A stretch of DNA of 64,000 nt from Acidimicrobiaceae bacterium (GTDB taxonomy: Bacteria; Actinomycetota; Acidimicrobiia; Acidimicrobiales; UBA8592), in contig PAQG01000031.1 in the NCBI GenBank assembly GCA_002709645.1, positions 1 to 64,000 of the forward strand. The letters are read 5' to 3'. The notes beneath the pieces are model-generated. The model was not told the DNA's origin, did no database searches, and saw nothing but the letters and a program-made list of their open reading frames with translations. The position numbers and the translations under genes are program-made. Of this stretch, positions 20,717 through 30,572 are shown piece by piece. Within the stretch, counting starts at the first letter, position 1, and each line of letters starts with the position of its first letter.

Positions 20717-21304
20717 TTAGACGTCGGATCCATTTTCAAGGCTAAATTCATGAAGGTCATTTGGATCATCTAAGTCAAAACCAAATTTTGAATCTTTCAC
20801 TACCAATACGGAGGAATCGGTCTTCTCAGCGAATTCAAGGTGCTTCCTAAACGAATGTGGACCATAACTAAAAGAGAAATCAAGTGCTGTAGGAAGAACC
20901 AATACATTTGTCCCATCTAATTTGGTATCGGGAACGATCACGATTTCTGCTTTTGTCATAAGTGAAGGAAGCCCTTCAGGATGAACTAAGTCACCGTGAG
21001 TAATCAGAACTCGTTCAATCCCTTTTCTCTTTAATGAATCAAAACCAAAAGAAACTGCTTCGTTTAATCCCTTTATCGGGTTTCTTAAGACATTCGCACC
21101 TAAATCTCTGGCCCAATGTTCAACATCATCATCTTCGCAAACAACCCACACTCTCATGCCCGAGCAAGATTTGATAACTCCGGAAGCTAAGCGTTTCGCG
21201 AGATCTGAACGATTTGAAGATTCAAGAACCAAAGATAGGCGTTCCTTAGCGGAGTCAAATCCTTTAACTGGGATGAGGGCGGCGTAGTTATCCATTGATG
21301 ACAA
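20717..21304 (-). CDS. cofC: 2-phospho-L-lactate guanylyltransferase-like (F420 biosynthesis)
   Basis: IPVKGFDSAKERLS, ILITHGDLVHPEG-type, FSYGPHSFRKHLEFA, DLDDPNDL: CofC/FbiD family. Confidence 0.82.
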   Translation of the reverse strand: MSSMDNYAALIPVKGFDSAKERLSLVLESSNRSDLAKRLASGVIKSCSGMRVWVVCEDDDVEHWARDLGANVLRNPIKGLNEAVSFGFDSLKRKGIERVLITHGDLVHPEGLPSLMTKAEIVIVPDTKLDGTNVLVLPTALDFSFSYGPHSFRKHLEFAEKTDSSVLVVKDSKFGFDLDDPNDLHEFSLENGSDV

Positions 21305-21370
21305 GGTAAAGGTAGTATTTCCGAATCGCTATAAGTAATATCCCACATATTCTAGCGCTACTATTCAAGC

Positions 21371-22363
21371 GTGACATTTAAAGTAGCGGTAGTTGGTGGC
21401 GGATCGTGGGGAACTACGGTTGCGCATTTGGTATCTCATAATACTGAGACGAAAATCTGGTGCAGAGACGGAGAAGTTGCAAGATCAATCACACGCAAAC
21501 ATAGAAATACGAAATACCTCGGAAGGCATAGACTGCACCCTGAGTTAGAAGCATCAAACGACCTTGAGGAAGTGGTTTCGCACGCTCAAGTTATTTTGAT
21601 GGCAATACCTTCACAAAGTTATCGGGAAGTTTTTCGTGAATTAATTGGATTCGTGAAACCAGAGATACCGATCATAAGCCTTGCTAAAGGATTGGAGCAA
21701 CAATCTCAGCTCACGATGACCCAACTTATGGAAGACGAATCGCCGGGTCGCTTGACAGGGGTTCTAACCGGCCCAAATTTAGCGGCAGAAGTTCTATCAG
21801 GTTATGCAACGGCATCAGTTGTCGCCATGCAAAATCAATCAGTACAGTTTGAGATTGCGAAGATTTTCTCTACTGATACATTTCGCGTTTACACAAGTAG
21901 GGATGTCATAGGATGCGAACTAGGTGGCGCTTTCAAAAATGTACTTGCGCTTGCTGTAGGAATGACAACTGGTTTAGGGACAGGCGATAATACTAGAGCA
22001 GCAGTTGTTACAAGAGGCCTTGCTGAGCTAGCAAGACTAGGTAGTGCAATGGGTGGCTTGCCTGAAACCTTCTCTGGGTTAGCTGGACTAGGAGATCTAG
22101 TAGCAACATGTTTCTCACCGCAAAGCAGAAACCGTTATGTTGGTGAACAATTAGGGAAAGGGCGTGAAATCCAAGAAGTTCTTTCCGAAATGAGCAATGT
22201 CGCCGAAGGCGTTGTTACAGCTCCTGTCGTTTCGGATCTCGCGAAAGAGCATGGTGTTGAAACCCCGATAAGTGACCAAGTATCAGCAGTTGTTAGGGGA
22301 GTAATCACTCCAGCTGACGCGTATGATGTTCTTCTACTTCGTGAACAAGGGTCCGAGCACTAA
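21371..22363 (+). CDS. gpsA: Glycerol-3-phosphate dehydrogenase [NAD(P)+]
   Basis: VAVVGGGSWGTTVAHL, GPNLAAEV, CELGGAFKNVLALAVGMTTGLGTGDNTRAAVVTRGLAEL; GTG start. Confidence 0.95.
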   Translation: MTFKVAVVGGGSWGTTVAHLVSHNTETKIWCRDGEVARSITRKHRNTKYLGRHRLHPELEASNDLEEVVSHAQVILMAIPSQSYREVFRELIGFVKPEIPIISLAKGLEQQSQLTMTQLMEDESPGRLTGVLTGPNLAAEVLSGYATASVVAMQNQSVQFEIAKIFSTDTFRVYTSRDVIGCELGGAFKNVLALAVGMTTGLGTGDNTRAAVVTRGLAELARLGSAMGGLPETFSGLAGLGDLVATCFSPQSRNRYVGEQLGKGREIQEVLSEMSNVAEGVVTAPVVSDLAKEHGVETPISDQVSAVVRGVITPADAYDVLLLREQGSEH

Positions 22364-22406
22364 GTGTAATTAGCTAGTTAGCAATCAATCTAAGGGCAAA
22401 AGAGAT

Positions 22407-24152
22407 ATGCCAGAATTAGGAATTCTAGGGTCAGGGGAAATCATCACAATTGACCCATTCGGGAATTTATCCTGGCTGCACCAAAACAACCAAAGAGTAA
22501 ATTGGGGCGTTGGTGCAGATGATAGATGGCATTTTGCTGAGAATGAGAAATCGGTTAGGCAAGCATTAGGTCAAGATGGGATCTTGTCCGAGACACGAAT
22601 GCGTGTTCCCGGAGGGGACATCGTACAAAGAATAGATGTAATCCCAGTTGGAACAGAAAGTGCAGCGTTAATTGAGTTTGAGAATAAAACGCCAGTACCT
22701 GTCGCAGTAGCAGTCATTCTTGAGAACTATGGACAGATAGAAGTTGTTGGAGCGACAGCTTCTTTAAAGACCCTCCAAGTTGTTCATGCCAGTAAGCAAA
22801 TTGCTTTATGCTATTCATCAGACAGTATTCAAGCATTGCAAACATCTATAGAAAATGGGCTTCCGCAACCACCCGGAAACATTGAAAAGTTAGAAGATAA
22901 AAATGCAGCGTTAATTTTCCCACTGCCTCACGCTACTAAACTAAGACTGCTTGTCAGCAGGGAAGGTTTGACTGAACTTCCAAGACTTCAGGAATGCCCT
23001 TCTTTCGAAGAGATCACTAATGGTTGGAGAAAGCATCTTGGTGCTGGTATGCAAATTTCTATTCCTGAGAACCGCGCTCTTAACGTGATAAATGCATCTC
23101 TAAGGCACTTACTTGTTGGTAGCGGGCAACCGATTGAATCGGACTTCTGGATTAAGGAAAATCCCGAAGAGGTTATCCCTCTCAGCGCAGCTGCACTCTT
23201 TCAATGGGGGCACTTACAGGCAGGGAAAAACTTGCTTCTAAAATGCATGGAACTTTCAAATCCTGGTCTTTTCAGACGGAAAGTCTCTAGAAACACTCTT
23301 TTCACACTTTGGGCTTGGGGAAGTTATATTCGTTTTGCCTCTGATGACCGAATGGCAGAAATTCTTCTTCCATGGGTTCAAGAAACACTTCAAGTCTTGT
23401 TTAATGCTTTACCTTCGAAAAAGAATCTGAAGAGGCGAGAGTTGAGCTTGGAAATAGCCGCTTTACAGTCAGCCGTAGAAATTCTTCAAGCAGCAGGGGA
23501 AGCTAAGTTAGCTATCGAAGTAAGTGCGCAACTAGATCAACTTAGGAATTCCATCAATGTCTCATCTACAACGATGCCTCTAGATCGAGCTCTTCTGGGA
23601 AATGAAACGTCGCTTGAAGAATTCATAATAGCTTTACAGAATCGACAGACTATAAGTGATCCATTTACTACGATTGCTAGCGTAATTAATGGAGCTGACC
23701 CAACAGGATCTTTTAAAAATAACTCGCGTTCTCAAGATCCGATGTCATCAGCACTTTTCTTAATTCTATTCCGCAATGCTTATGTAATGGAACAGAACTC
23801 CCTCAATGGGCAAAATCTGATACTGCTTAATCAAGGATTCCATTCAAACTGGATAGGGGCTTCGATAGAGGTAGAAAATGCACCAATAAATAGAGGCAAA
23901 CTTGGTTTCGCCATGCGATGGCATGGGGCCGCACCAGCTCTTCTTTGGGCTGCTTCAACAGATGCTGGAATTACTCTTCGCGCGCCCAGAATAGATAATG
24001 ACTGGGTTACGAGTGACCTCAAGGGAGAAACACTGCTTGCACAACAAGAAGTTCCTGAAACAGCTGTTACGTTACTTGACCCTGCGAAAAGACTTGCGAA
24101 ACCAAATACTTCGAACTTGGACGATGGAACCATCGGGGAGCCCTTCAGATAA
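22407..24152 (+). CDS. Hypothetical protein, possible GH15/six-hairpin glycosidase-like
   Basis: Long open frame between gpsA and rnhB; N-terminal LGSGEIITIDPFGNLSWLHQN weakly recalls GH15-type N-termini; helix-rich remainder. Confidence 0.6.
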   Translation: MPELGILGSGEIITIDPFGNLSWLHQNNQRVNWGVGADDRWHFAENEKSVRQALGQDGILSETRMRVPGGDIVQRIDVIPVGTESAALIEFENKTPVPVAVAVILENYGQIEVVGATASLKTLQVVHASKQIALCYSSDSIQALQTSIENGLPQPPGNIEKLEDKNAALIFPLPHATKLRLLVSREGLTELPRLQECPSFEEITNGWRKHLGAGMQISIPENRALNVINASLRHLLVGSGQPIESDFWIKENPEEVIPLSAAALFQWGHLQAGKNLLLKCMELSNPGLFRRKVSRNTLFTLWAWGSYIRFASDDRMAEILLPWVQETLQVLFNALPSKKNLKRRELSLEIAALQSAVEILQAAGEAKLAIEVSAQLDQLRNSINVSSTTMPLDRALLGNETSLEEFIIALQNRQTISDPFTTIASVINGADPTGSFKNNSRSQDPMSSALFLILFRNAYVMEQNSLNGQNLILLNQGFHSNWIGASIEVENAPINRGKLGFAMRWHGAAPALLWAASTDAGITLRAPRIDNDWVTSDLKGETLLAQQEVPETAVTLLDPAKRLAKPNTSNLDDGTIGEPFR

Positions 24153-24193
24153 TCAGCTATAGGTCTACTTGCGAATGATGTAACCTCTAGTTT

Positions 24194-24901
24194 GTGGTTC
24201 AGAAACTCCGCAAGGCGATACAAGGCAATGCCCCTACGCTCCTTTATGAAAAATCTTTATGGGCGCAAGGAAAAGAAATTGTCGTAGGTATCGATGAAGT
24301 CGGGAAAGGGGCTTGGGCTGGCCCACTTACAGTCGGTGCTGCTGTTATCCCCAAAGATAAACGACTTTATAAAGTTAGAGATTCAAAACTTCTCAAAGCA
24401 TCAGAAAGAGAAGCGCTCTTTGATGCAGCGATCAATTGGTGCATCACTTGGGGGGTAGGGCATGCAACTAACGAGGAATGCGACCGGTACGGTATGTCAA
24501 TTGCTCAGAAGATTGCTGCTAAGCGTGCAATTGAAAAGCTTTCAATTAGACCAAACCATGCTCTGATAGATGGGAACTGGGATTTTATTGGTGAAACTAT
24601 TGGGAAAGGAAATGTCACAAAAATTGTTAAGGGAGATACCAAATGCCTTTCAATTGCTACAGCATCAATTCTCGCGAAAGTAACAAGAGATAGAATAATG
24701 AAAGAAGAAGACAATCAATACCCTCACTACGCATTTTCAAGCAATAAAGGCTACCCTTGCCAAAATCACAAGAATGCACTCAAAACTATTGGCCCATGCG
24801 AGATTCATAGAAAATCTTGGGCGTTCATGGATCAAACACCCTTCCCGAGAGCTCCGAAACCTAAGAGAAACCCAATGCAAGGATCATTGTTTCAAGAATA
24901 G
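24194..24901 (+). CDS. rnhB: Ribonuclease HII
   Basis: VVGIDEVGKGAWAGPLTVGAAVI, DSKLL, ATASILAKVTRDR; GTG start. Confidence 0.95.
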   Translation: MVQKLRKAIQGNAPTLLYEKSLWAQGKEIVVGIDEVGKGAWAGPLTVGAAVIPKDKRLYKVRDSKLLKASEREALFDAAINWCITWGVGHATNEECDRYGMSIAQKIAAKRAIEKLSIRPNHALIDGNWDFIGETIGKGNVTKIVKGDTKCLSIATASILAKVTRDRIMKEEDNQYPHYAFSSNKGYPCQNHKNALKTIGPCEIHRKSWAFMDQTPFPRAPKPKRNPMQGSLFQE

Positions 24902-24978
24902 GAAATTTCAAGCATCAAGCGTTATCCGATTGTGTTACATCTCGCCATAACTGCTACAGAGCATGTACGATCAATTGC

Positions 24979-25293
24979 ATGGGACAGCCAGTTACCGTTA
25001 TCCAAAAATCCGCTACGAAACCAGGAGTTCTGCGCTTCGAAATTAACAGAAGCATTACTGGAATGGATCACGAACGGTACTCTCATGATGATGAGATACA
25101 TGGAAACCGCCCACCAGATCAGCTAGCGAAATCCCTCTTTGGCCTTGGAGGCATCGAAAGAATCCACATTAATAGCAATGTCGTAACGCTTGACCTTGGC
25201 AAAGGAGGCGTTAATCCTGTTGAAATCATCAATACAATTACCAAGATGTTTACTTTCTACTTACCAGGGGTAGAAGTCCCAAGTTTTGAATAA
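24979..25293 (+). CDS. Standalone Nfu/NifU N-terminal-like domain protein
   Basis: FEINRSITGMDHERYSHDDEIHGNRPPDQLAKSLFGLGGIERIHINSNVVTL; no C-terminal CxxC domain. Confidence 0.65.
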   Translation: MGQPVTVIQKSATKPGVLRFEINRSITGMDHERYSHDDEIHGNRPPDQLAKSLFGLGGIERIHINSNVVTLDLGKGGVNPVEIINTITKMFTFYLPGVEVPSFE

Positions 25294-25355
25294 CTGATTG
25301 AAGGCTAGACTAAGACTTAGTTAAAATCGTTTGAGCACGAACCCAGAGGAGTCCA

Positions 25356-25559
25356 ATGTCTATAGCAAGAATCACAGAAGTGATCTCTACATCTACGGTT
25401 AGTTTTGATGATGCGATTAAAAAAGGTGTTGAACGTGCAGCAAGAACCTTAGATAATGTAAATGGGGCTTGGGTGCTTGATCAAAAAGTCATCGTTGCAA
25501 ACGGATCAATATCAGAATTTCAGGTGACTCTGAAGATAACTTTTGTTCTAAACGACTAA
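25356..25559 (+). CDS. Dodecin family protein
   Basis: 67 aa: ITEVISTSTVSFDDAIKKGVERAARTLDNVNGAWVLDQKV..FQVTLKITFVL. Confidence 0.9.
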   Translation: MSIARITEVISTSTVSFDDAIKKGVERAARTLDNVNGAWVLDQKVIVANGSISEFQVTLKITFVLND

Positions 25560-25561
25560 CT

Positions 25562-25978
25562 GTGCACAGTTCAATAAAACTTCGTGTACGTTTCTTTGAA
25601 CTTGATCCATACGCACATGTAAATCATTCTGTTTACGTTCAATATTTCGAAGAAGCCCGAATTTCAACACTTTCTGAAATAGGAGAAAGCGTAGATGATC
25701 TAATATCACGGGATATCGCATTAGTCATTACAGATATCCAAACAAGATATTTTGCGCCTGCTTTTCTAGGAGATGAACTTACCATTGAGAGTGGGATATC
25801 CGATCTTAGGGGAGCATCAACTACGTGGGTGCAAAAAATTAGAAAAGACGATCTGATTATCGCTACGCAAAGGACTAGAACTGGCTGCACTTCCCTAAAT
25901 GGGAAACCTAAACGATTTCCAGAGAGTCTTATCTCTTCAGTTCAAGAACTCCTTGTATCAGAAGAATGGTTTAGTTAG
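25562..25978 (+). CDS. Acyl-CoA thioesterase (4HBT hotdog fold)
   Basis: VRFFELDPYAHVNHSVYVQYFEEARIS; GTG start 2 nt after the dodecin gene. Confidence 0.88.
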   Translation: MHSSIKLRVRFFELDPYAHVNHSVYVQYFEEARISTLSEIGESVDDLISRDIALVITDIQTRYFAPAFLGDELTIESGISDLRGASTTWVQKIRKDDLIIATQRTRTGCTSLNGKPKRFPESLISSVQELLVSEEWFS

Positions 25979-26808
25979 AGGCCGGACTTGTCTGCTTCCT
26001 GAATTGTCTGTGATCCCATTTGAACAAATCTTCCATTTCTATCTCCGATACTCTCACCAGCGGCATCAACAACTAGGACAGCGCCATTGGTAAAACTCGC
26101 CTCGTCTGAAGCTAGATAAAGAACAGCGTTAGCTATATCTTCGGGACGACCGGCCCTTTGTAATGGATTGTTGGCTCCAATAATTGTTGAAGCTTTATCA
26201 AGATTTTGATGATCTCCTGTAACGAGACGAGCTGTCAAACCTGAGATCGTTCCTCCCGGCGCAATGACATTTACCCGAATTCCGTGCCTGCCAAGCTCTG
26301 TCGCCACTGATTGTGATAATCCAACAACTGCGTGTTTAGCCGCAGTGTATACATGGGGCCCTAAACCAGCTCTAACTCCAGCAGTAGATGCAGTGTTGAT
26401 AATTGCTCCTGAACCCTGTTCTTGCATGATTCGAGCTGCATGTTTTATACCGTAGAAGACGCTATTGAGAAGAACATCTATTGTTCTAAGCCATCCCTCT
26501 CCGTCAATTTCTGAGATTGGCCCGACAGAGCCTAGAATCCCAGCATTATTAAACATGACATCAAGTTTCCCATAGGTGTCAACTGCGAAATTAACACATT
26601 CCTCTACTTGCTTTTCGTCAGCTACGTCAAGAGCAAATGCCGAAGCGTTTTCTCCGACTTCCTCTGCTATTGAAATTGCTAAATCACTTTGGATATCAGC
26701 AACAACACATTTCGCTCCTTCTTCAATAAATCGCCGAACAGTTCCTTCCCCAATACCGCTAGCTCCTCCGGTGATAATTGCTACTTTGCCTTCTAGTCTT
26801 CCTGCCAT
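25975..26808 (-). CDS. SDR family oxidoreductase
   Basis: AIITGGASGIGEGTVRRF, NNAGILG, YTAAKHAVVGLSQSVA. Confidence 0.93.
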   Translation of the reverse strand: MAGRLEGKVAIITGGASGIGEGTVRRFIEEGAKCVVADIQSDLAISIAEEVGENASAFALDVADEKQVEECVNFAVDTYGKLDVMFNNAGILGSVGPISEIDGEGWLRTIDVLLNSVFYGIKHAARIMQEQGSGAIINTASTAGVRAGLGPHVYTAAKHAVVGLSQSVATELGRHGIRVNVIAPGGTISGLTARLVTGDHQNLDKASTIIGANNPLQRAGRPEDIANAVLYLASDEASFTNGAVLVVDAAGESIGDRNGRFVQMGSQTIQEADKSGL

Positions 26809-26918
26809 ATAAAGTCCTCAGCTTCTAGTGATAAATAACGTACTTGCTGACCTTAGCTTCCAAGAAAATATTACGCATTTTATACGGGTGGGTGATTGCA
26901 CGAAAAAACGGCTAAATT

Positions 26919-27779
26919 ATGCACGTGTCAAATGAACTACGAATGATGACAATTCATGCTCACCCAGATGATGAATCATCAAAAGGTGCTGGATCCGTTG
27001 CTTTATACTCAGATGCTGGCGTTAAAGCATCTCTAGTTTGTTGTACAGGTGGAGAAGAGGGGGATATTCTAAACCCAGCTATGGACTTGCCAGAAGTTCG
27101 AGAGAACATAGGGGCGGTGCGTCGACAAGAGCTTGCCAAAGCTGCAAAAATAATTGGTTATCGTGATGTGATTTATCTTGGTTATAGAGATTCAGGGATG
27201 CCTGAATCAGAAGCAAATAATAATCCTGACTGTTTCGCAAATGCTCCGCTAGATGAAGCAGTTGAAAGATTGGTGCGTATCATCCGAGAAGAAAAACCTC
27301 ATGTCATTGTTACATACCCAGACGACCAGCAGGGTTATCAACATCCAGATCATTTGAAAGTATTTGATATAAGTATTCCTGCATGGGAGGCAGCGGGTGA
27401 CCCAACAAAATTTCTTCAAAGCGGAGACCCATGGACGCCTCTTAAGCTTTACTACACAACATGGAGCAGGGCACGAATTGAAGCTCTGCACGCTATGTTC
27501 AAAAAACTTGAGTTGGAGTCCCCATTTAACGATGCATGGTTTGACAGGCCATCCCAAGATCACCGCATTACCACAAAAATAAATGTTTCGGACCATTCCC
27601 AAAGAAGAACAGATGCGCTTCTTGCACACGCAACGCAAGTTGACCCAGAGTCACCTTTCTGGTTTGGACTTCCATCCGACAAGTCCGCAGAGGCGTATCC
27701 CTGGGATGACTATATTCTGGCATTCAATAGAGTGGGTCCCATCGGCGAAGAAAAAGATTTATTTGAAGGCATCAGATGA
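26919..27779 (+). CDS. mca: Mycothiol S-conjugate amidase-like PIG-L protein
   Basis: MTIHAHPDDESSKGAGSVALYSDAGVKASLVCCTGGEEGDILNPAMD, YLGYRDSGMPES, YPDDQQGYQHPDHLKV. Confidence 0.85.
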   Translation: MHVSNELRMMTIHAHPDDESSKGAGSVALYSDAGVKASLVCCTGGEEGDILNPAMDLPEVRENIGAVRRQELAKAAKIIGYRDVIYLGYRDSGMPESEANNNPDCFANAPLDEAVERLVRIIREEKPHVIVTYPDDQQGYQHPDHLKVFDISIPAWEAAGDPTKFLQSGDPWTPLKLYYTTWSRARIEALHAMFKKLELESPFNDAWFDRPSQDHRITTKINVSDHSQRRTDALLAHATQVDPESPFWFGLPSDKSAEAYPWDDYILAFNRVGPIGEEKDLFEGIR

Positions 27780-28171
27780 CCAGGTTCCTCTCAGAAGAAT
27801 GGCTTACAGAATTAGAAGAAATAGGGTCGAAATTGCCCAAAGGGAATTTATCACTAGTTATCCAATACGAAATCTCTGGGACTGAACAAGGAAAACTGCG
27901 GTTTTCTCTGGTCATTAAAGATAGTCAGATTAAAGAAATTTTGACCGGTAAAAACAAAAACGCTGATTGTGGAGTTTCAACGACTTCTACAGAAGCATTC
28001 AAGATTTTCTCTGGGGAGAAAAAGGTCATAGAAGCGTTTATGCAAGGTGACCTTAAAGTAGAAGGTGACCATCAGCGATATTTGATAGATTTTGAATCAG
28101 TAAGAAAGTCAGAACAGTGGAAAGAAATGTGTACATCGCTTGAGAAATCCGCGGGGCTTATAGAAGGATAA
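27776..28171 (+). CDS. SCP-2 sterol-transfer-domain-like protein
   Basis: GKLRFSLVIKDSQIKEILTGKNKNADCGVSTTSTEAFKIFSGEKKVIEAFMQGDLKVEGD. Confidence 0.6.
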   Translation: MTRFLSEEWLTELEEIGSKLPKGNLSLVIQYEISGTEQGKLRFSLVIKDSQIKEILTGKNKNADCGVSTTSTEAFKIFSGEKKVIEAFMQGDLKVEGDHQRYLIDFESVRKSEQWKEMCTSLEKSAGLIEG

Positions 28172-28204
28172 ACTCTTCCAAATTGTGAGTTCAATAGCGA
28201 ACTG

Positions 28205-28357
28205 TTAAGCAGCGTCTAAGATATCTGACCAGCGTCGCCGTCCTTTCTTTAAGGCTTCTCGGGACGCTGCGATGCCACGTCGAGCTGCTGCTCGTTCAGC
28301 ATGGGTTAATTTCCATTCAAATTGCTTTGAGTGAATAAGTGATAGTTGTTTTGCCAT
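28205..28357 (-). CDS. Small basic hypothetical protein (50 aa)
   Basis: MAKQLSLIHSKQFEWKLTHAERAAARRGIAASREALKKGRRRWSDILDAA; internal ATG preferred over ORF-track start 28450. Confidence 0.5.
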   Translation of the reverse strand: MAKQLSLIHSKQFEWKLTHAERAAARRGIAASREALKKGRRRWSDILDAA

Positions 28358-28470
28358 GGAATTAGTATTAATCAAGGGTGTGACATTTTTAGGTTTAGTC
28401 TTTATGCTGTTCTTTGTCATAAGCCCACTGAGCCTAGTAACCTCACTCAAGAAGAAAGAGAGGGAAGGTA

Positions 28471-29325
28471 ATGACTATTGAAAAAGTCGCTGTTGTAGGT
28501 GGAGGAACAATGGGGTCCGGGATAGCAGAGGTTGCCGCAAAAGCTGGTTGTGACACCATCGTGGTGGAGATTGACGCTGGGCTAGCAGAATTTGCTCAGA
28601 AGAAATTAGAAGCAAGCACTGAAAAAGCTGTGGCTAGAGGAAAGATGAATGAAGAGGACCGCGATGGGTTGCTCAGTCGACTCTCGTTTACCACTAGTTT
28701 CAATGACCTAGAAGATCGGGATTTAGTGATAGAAGCAGTAATAGAATCACCGTCAATAAAGGCAGAAGTTTTCTCGACTTTAGATGAAATTGTGCAAGAA
28801 AACGGCATTCTAGCTTCAAACACTTCCTCAATATCAATAGGGGAAATAGCTGATTCCACTAATCGAGGTCCCCAAGTATTAGGAATGCATTTCTTTAACC
28901 CTGCAACCGTTCAGCCCTTAGTGGAACTCATATCTTCTGAAGTAACTTCTGAAGAAACTCTTCAAAAAGTGGAAATGTTTACCCGTGATATCATGGGTAA
29001 ACACCCGATACGAACCATTGATCGTGCAGGATTCGTTGTTAATAGACTGCTTGTCCCATATCTTCTTCAGGCGATGCAGATGTTCGATAGGGGTCAGGCT
29101 ACCAAAGAGGACATAGACGCTGGAATGAAATTTGGTTGCGCACACCCTCAAGGCCCTTTAGAGTTATCAGATCTCATTGGCCTAGATACTCTCCAATTAG
29201 TTGCTGAAGTTCTCTATGAAGAATTTAAAGAACCAACCTACGCACCTCCTCCAATTCTTAAGCGAATGGTGACAGCTGGCCACCTTGGAAGAAAAACCGG
29301 TAAGGGTTTCTATACATATGAATAG
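28471..29325 (+). CDS. 3-hydroxyacyl-CoA (3-hydroxybutyryl-CoA) dehydrogenase
   Basis: VAVVGGGTMGSGIAEVAAKAG, LASNTSSISIGEIA, GMHFFNPATVQPLVELI, GRKTGKGFYTYE. Confidence 0.94.
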   Translation: MTIEKVAVVGGGTMGSGIAEVAAKAGCDTIVVEIDAGLAEFAQKKLEASTEKAVARGKMNEEDRDGLLSRLSFTTSFNDLEDRDLVIEAVIESPSIKAEVFSTLDEIVQENGILASNTSSISIGEIADSTNRGPQVLGMHFFNPATVQPLVELISSEVTSEETLQKVEMFTRDIMGKHPIRTIDRAGFVVNRLLVPYLLQAMQMFDRGQATKEDIDAGMKFGCAHPQGPLELSDLIGLDTLQLVAEVLYEEFKEPTYAPPPILKRMVTAGHLGRKTGKGFYTYE

Positions 29326-29333
29326 GTGGATTT

Positions 29334-30296
29334 GTGGGTAATTATGCGATGACAGTGCCTCTTCCAAGAGGGCTTGATAACCAACGTGAAGGATTAAGAG
29401 AATTAGTTGACCTCGGGTATAAGGAGGCATGGTCATCGGAAGCAAATGGCGCGGATGCATTTTCACCTTTGGTGTTGGGGGCTGTGCATGCTCCAGAGTT
29501 GCGACTAGGAACCGCAATCGTTCCCGCATATACAAGAGGGCCAGCGCTTCTAGCTCAATCTGTAGCAACCATGGCGGCAATAGCACCTGGCCGGTTTGCG
29601 TTAGGTGTTGGCTCATCTTCCAATGTCATTGTTGAATCTTGGAATGGAATACCATTTGAGAATCCCTACAAAAAAACTCGAGATATAGTCCGATTTCTGA
29701 AATTAGCTTTAGAAGGTGAAAAGGTGAGTGTGGATTTTGAAACCTTACAAGTTAAAGGATTTCGGTTAGGGATGGAAATTCCCTCAACTCCAGTTCCTAT
29801 CCTTATAGCAGCCTTGCGTGAAGGGATGCTTCGCCTTGCAGGACGTGAAGGAGATGGAGCGATTATTAATTGGCTCTCAGCTGAAGATGTGAAGACAGTG
29901 TCTCAAATAGTCCATGACCAAGGCCCGAATAAAGAAATAGTTGCTCGAATATTTGTATGCCCGAATCCAGATACAGAAACTGTCCGAGCGCAAGCCAAAC
30001 GCGCTATTGCATCATACTTAAACGTCCCTGTTTACAGGGCTTTCCATGAATGGTTAGGGAGAACTGAAGTATTGCAAGAACATTGGAAAAAATGGGATGA
30101 AGGTGATAGGGCTGGATCTCTTGACGCTATGCCAGATACTGTCGTGGATGACCTAATTGTGCATGGAACCCCAGAAGAATGCCGAAATCACATTGACCGA
30201 TATATAAAGAATGGTGTTACAACTGCGGCTCTAATGATCATGCCATTCGGTGGGATTGACCCTAACCAGGCAATCAAAGATTTAGCCCCCAGATAA
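29334..30296 (+). CDS. LLM class F420-dependent oxidoreductase
   Basis: LRLGTAIVPAYTRGPALLAQSVATMAAIAPGRFALGVGSSSNVIVE; HGTPEECRNHIDRY. Confidence 0.88.
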   Translation: MGNYAMTVPLPRGLDNQREGLRELVDLGYKEAWSSEANGADAFSPLVLGAVHAPELRLGTAIVPAYTRGPALLAQSVATMAAIAPGRFALGVGSSSNVIVESWNGIPFENPYKKTRDIVRFLKLALEGEKVSVDFETLQVKGFRLGMEIPSTPVPILIAALREGMLRLAGREGDGAIINWLSAEDVKTVSQIVHDQGPNKEIVARIFVCPNPDTETVRAQAKRAIASYLNVPVYRAFHEWLGRTEVLQEHWKKWDEGDRAGSLDAMPDTVVDDLIVHGTPEECRNHIDRYIKNGVTTAALMIMPFGGIDPNQAIKDLAPR

Positions 30297-30389
30297 CACT
30301 TTGTGAAGCATGGTTTGCCAAACTAGGTGTAGATGCGAAAAGCTATGCATAGTTAGAAGCTTCACACTAAGTTGGTTGGAGAGGCAGAT

Positions 30390-30563
30390 ATGAAAAATTC
30401 TGAATATGTAGAAGAAGCATTAAGTTTGATTGATACACATCTGAGTAGTGTCCAGAGTCGTGAAATTCTTTCAGGACCAGAAGTAAGTGATTTGCTATTA
30501 GATATCCGTTTATTACTCATGCAATTTGAATCTATAGAAGAACCAGCAACTGCTACCAGCTGA
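30390..30563 (+). CDS. Small hypothetical acidic protein
   Basis: MKNSEYVEEALSLIDTHLSSVQSREILSGPEVSDLLLDIRLLLMQFE; GGAGAGG upstream. Confidence 0.55.
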   Translation: MKNSEYVEEALSLIDTHLSSVQSREILSGPEVSDLLLDIRLLLMQFESIEEPATATS

Positions 30564-30572
30564 ATTTCATAA

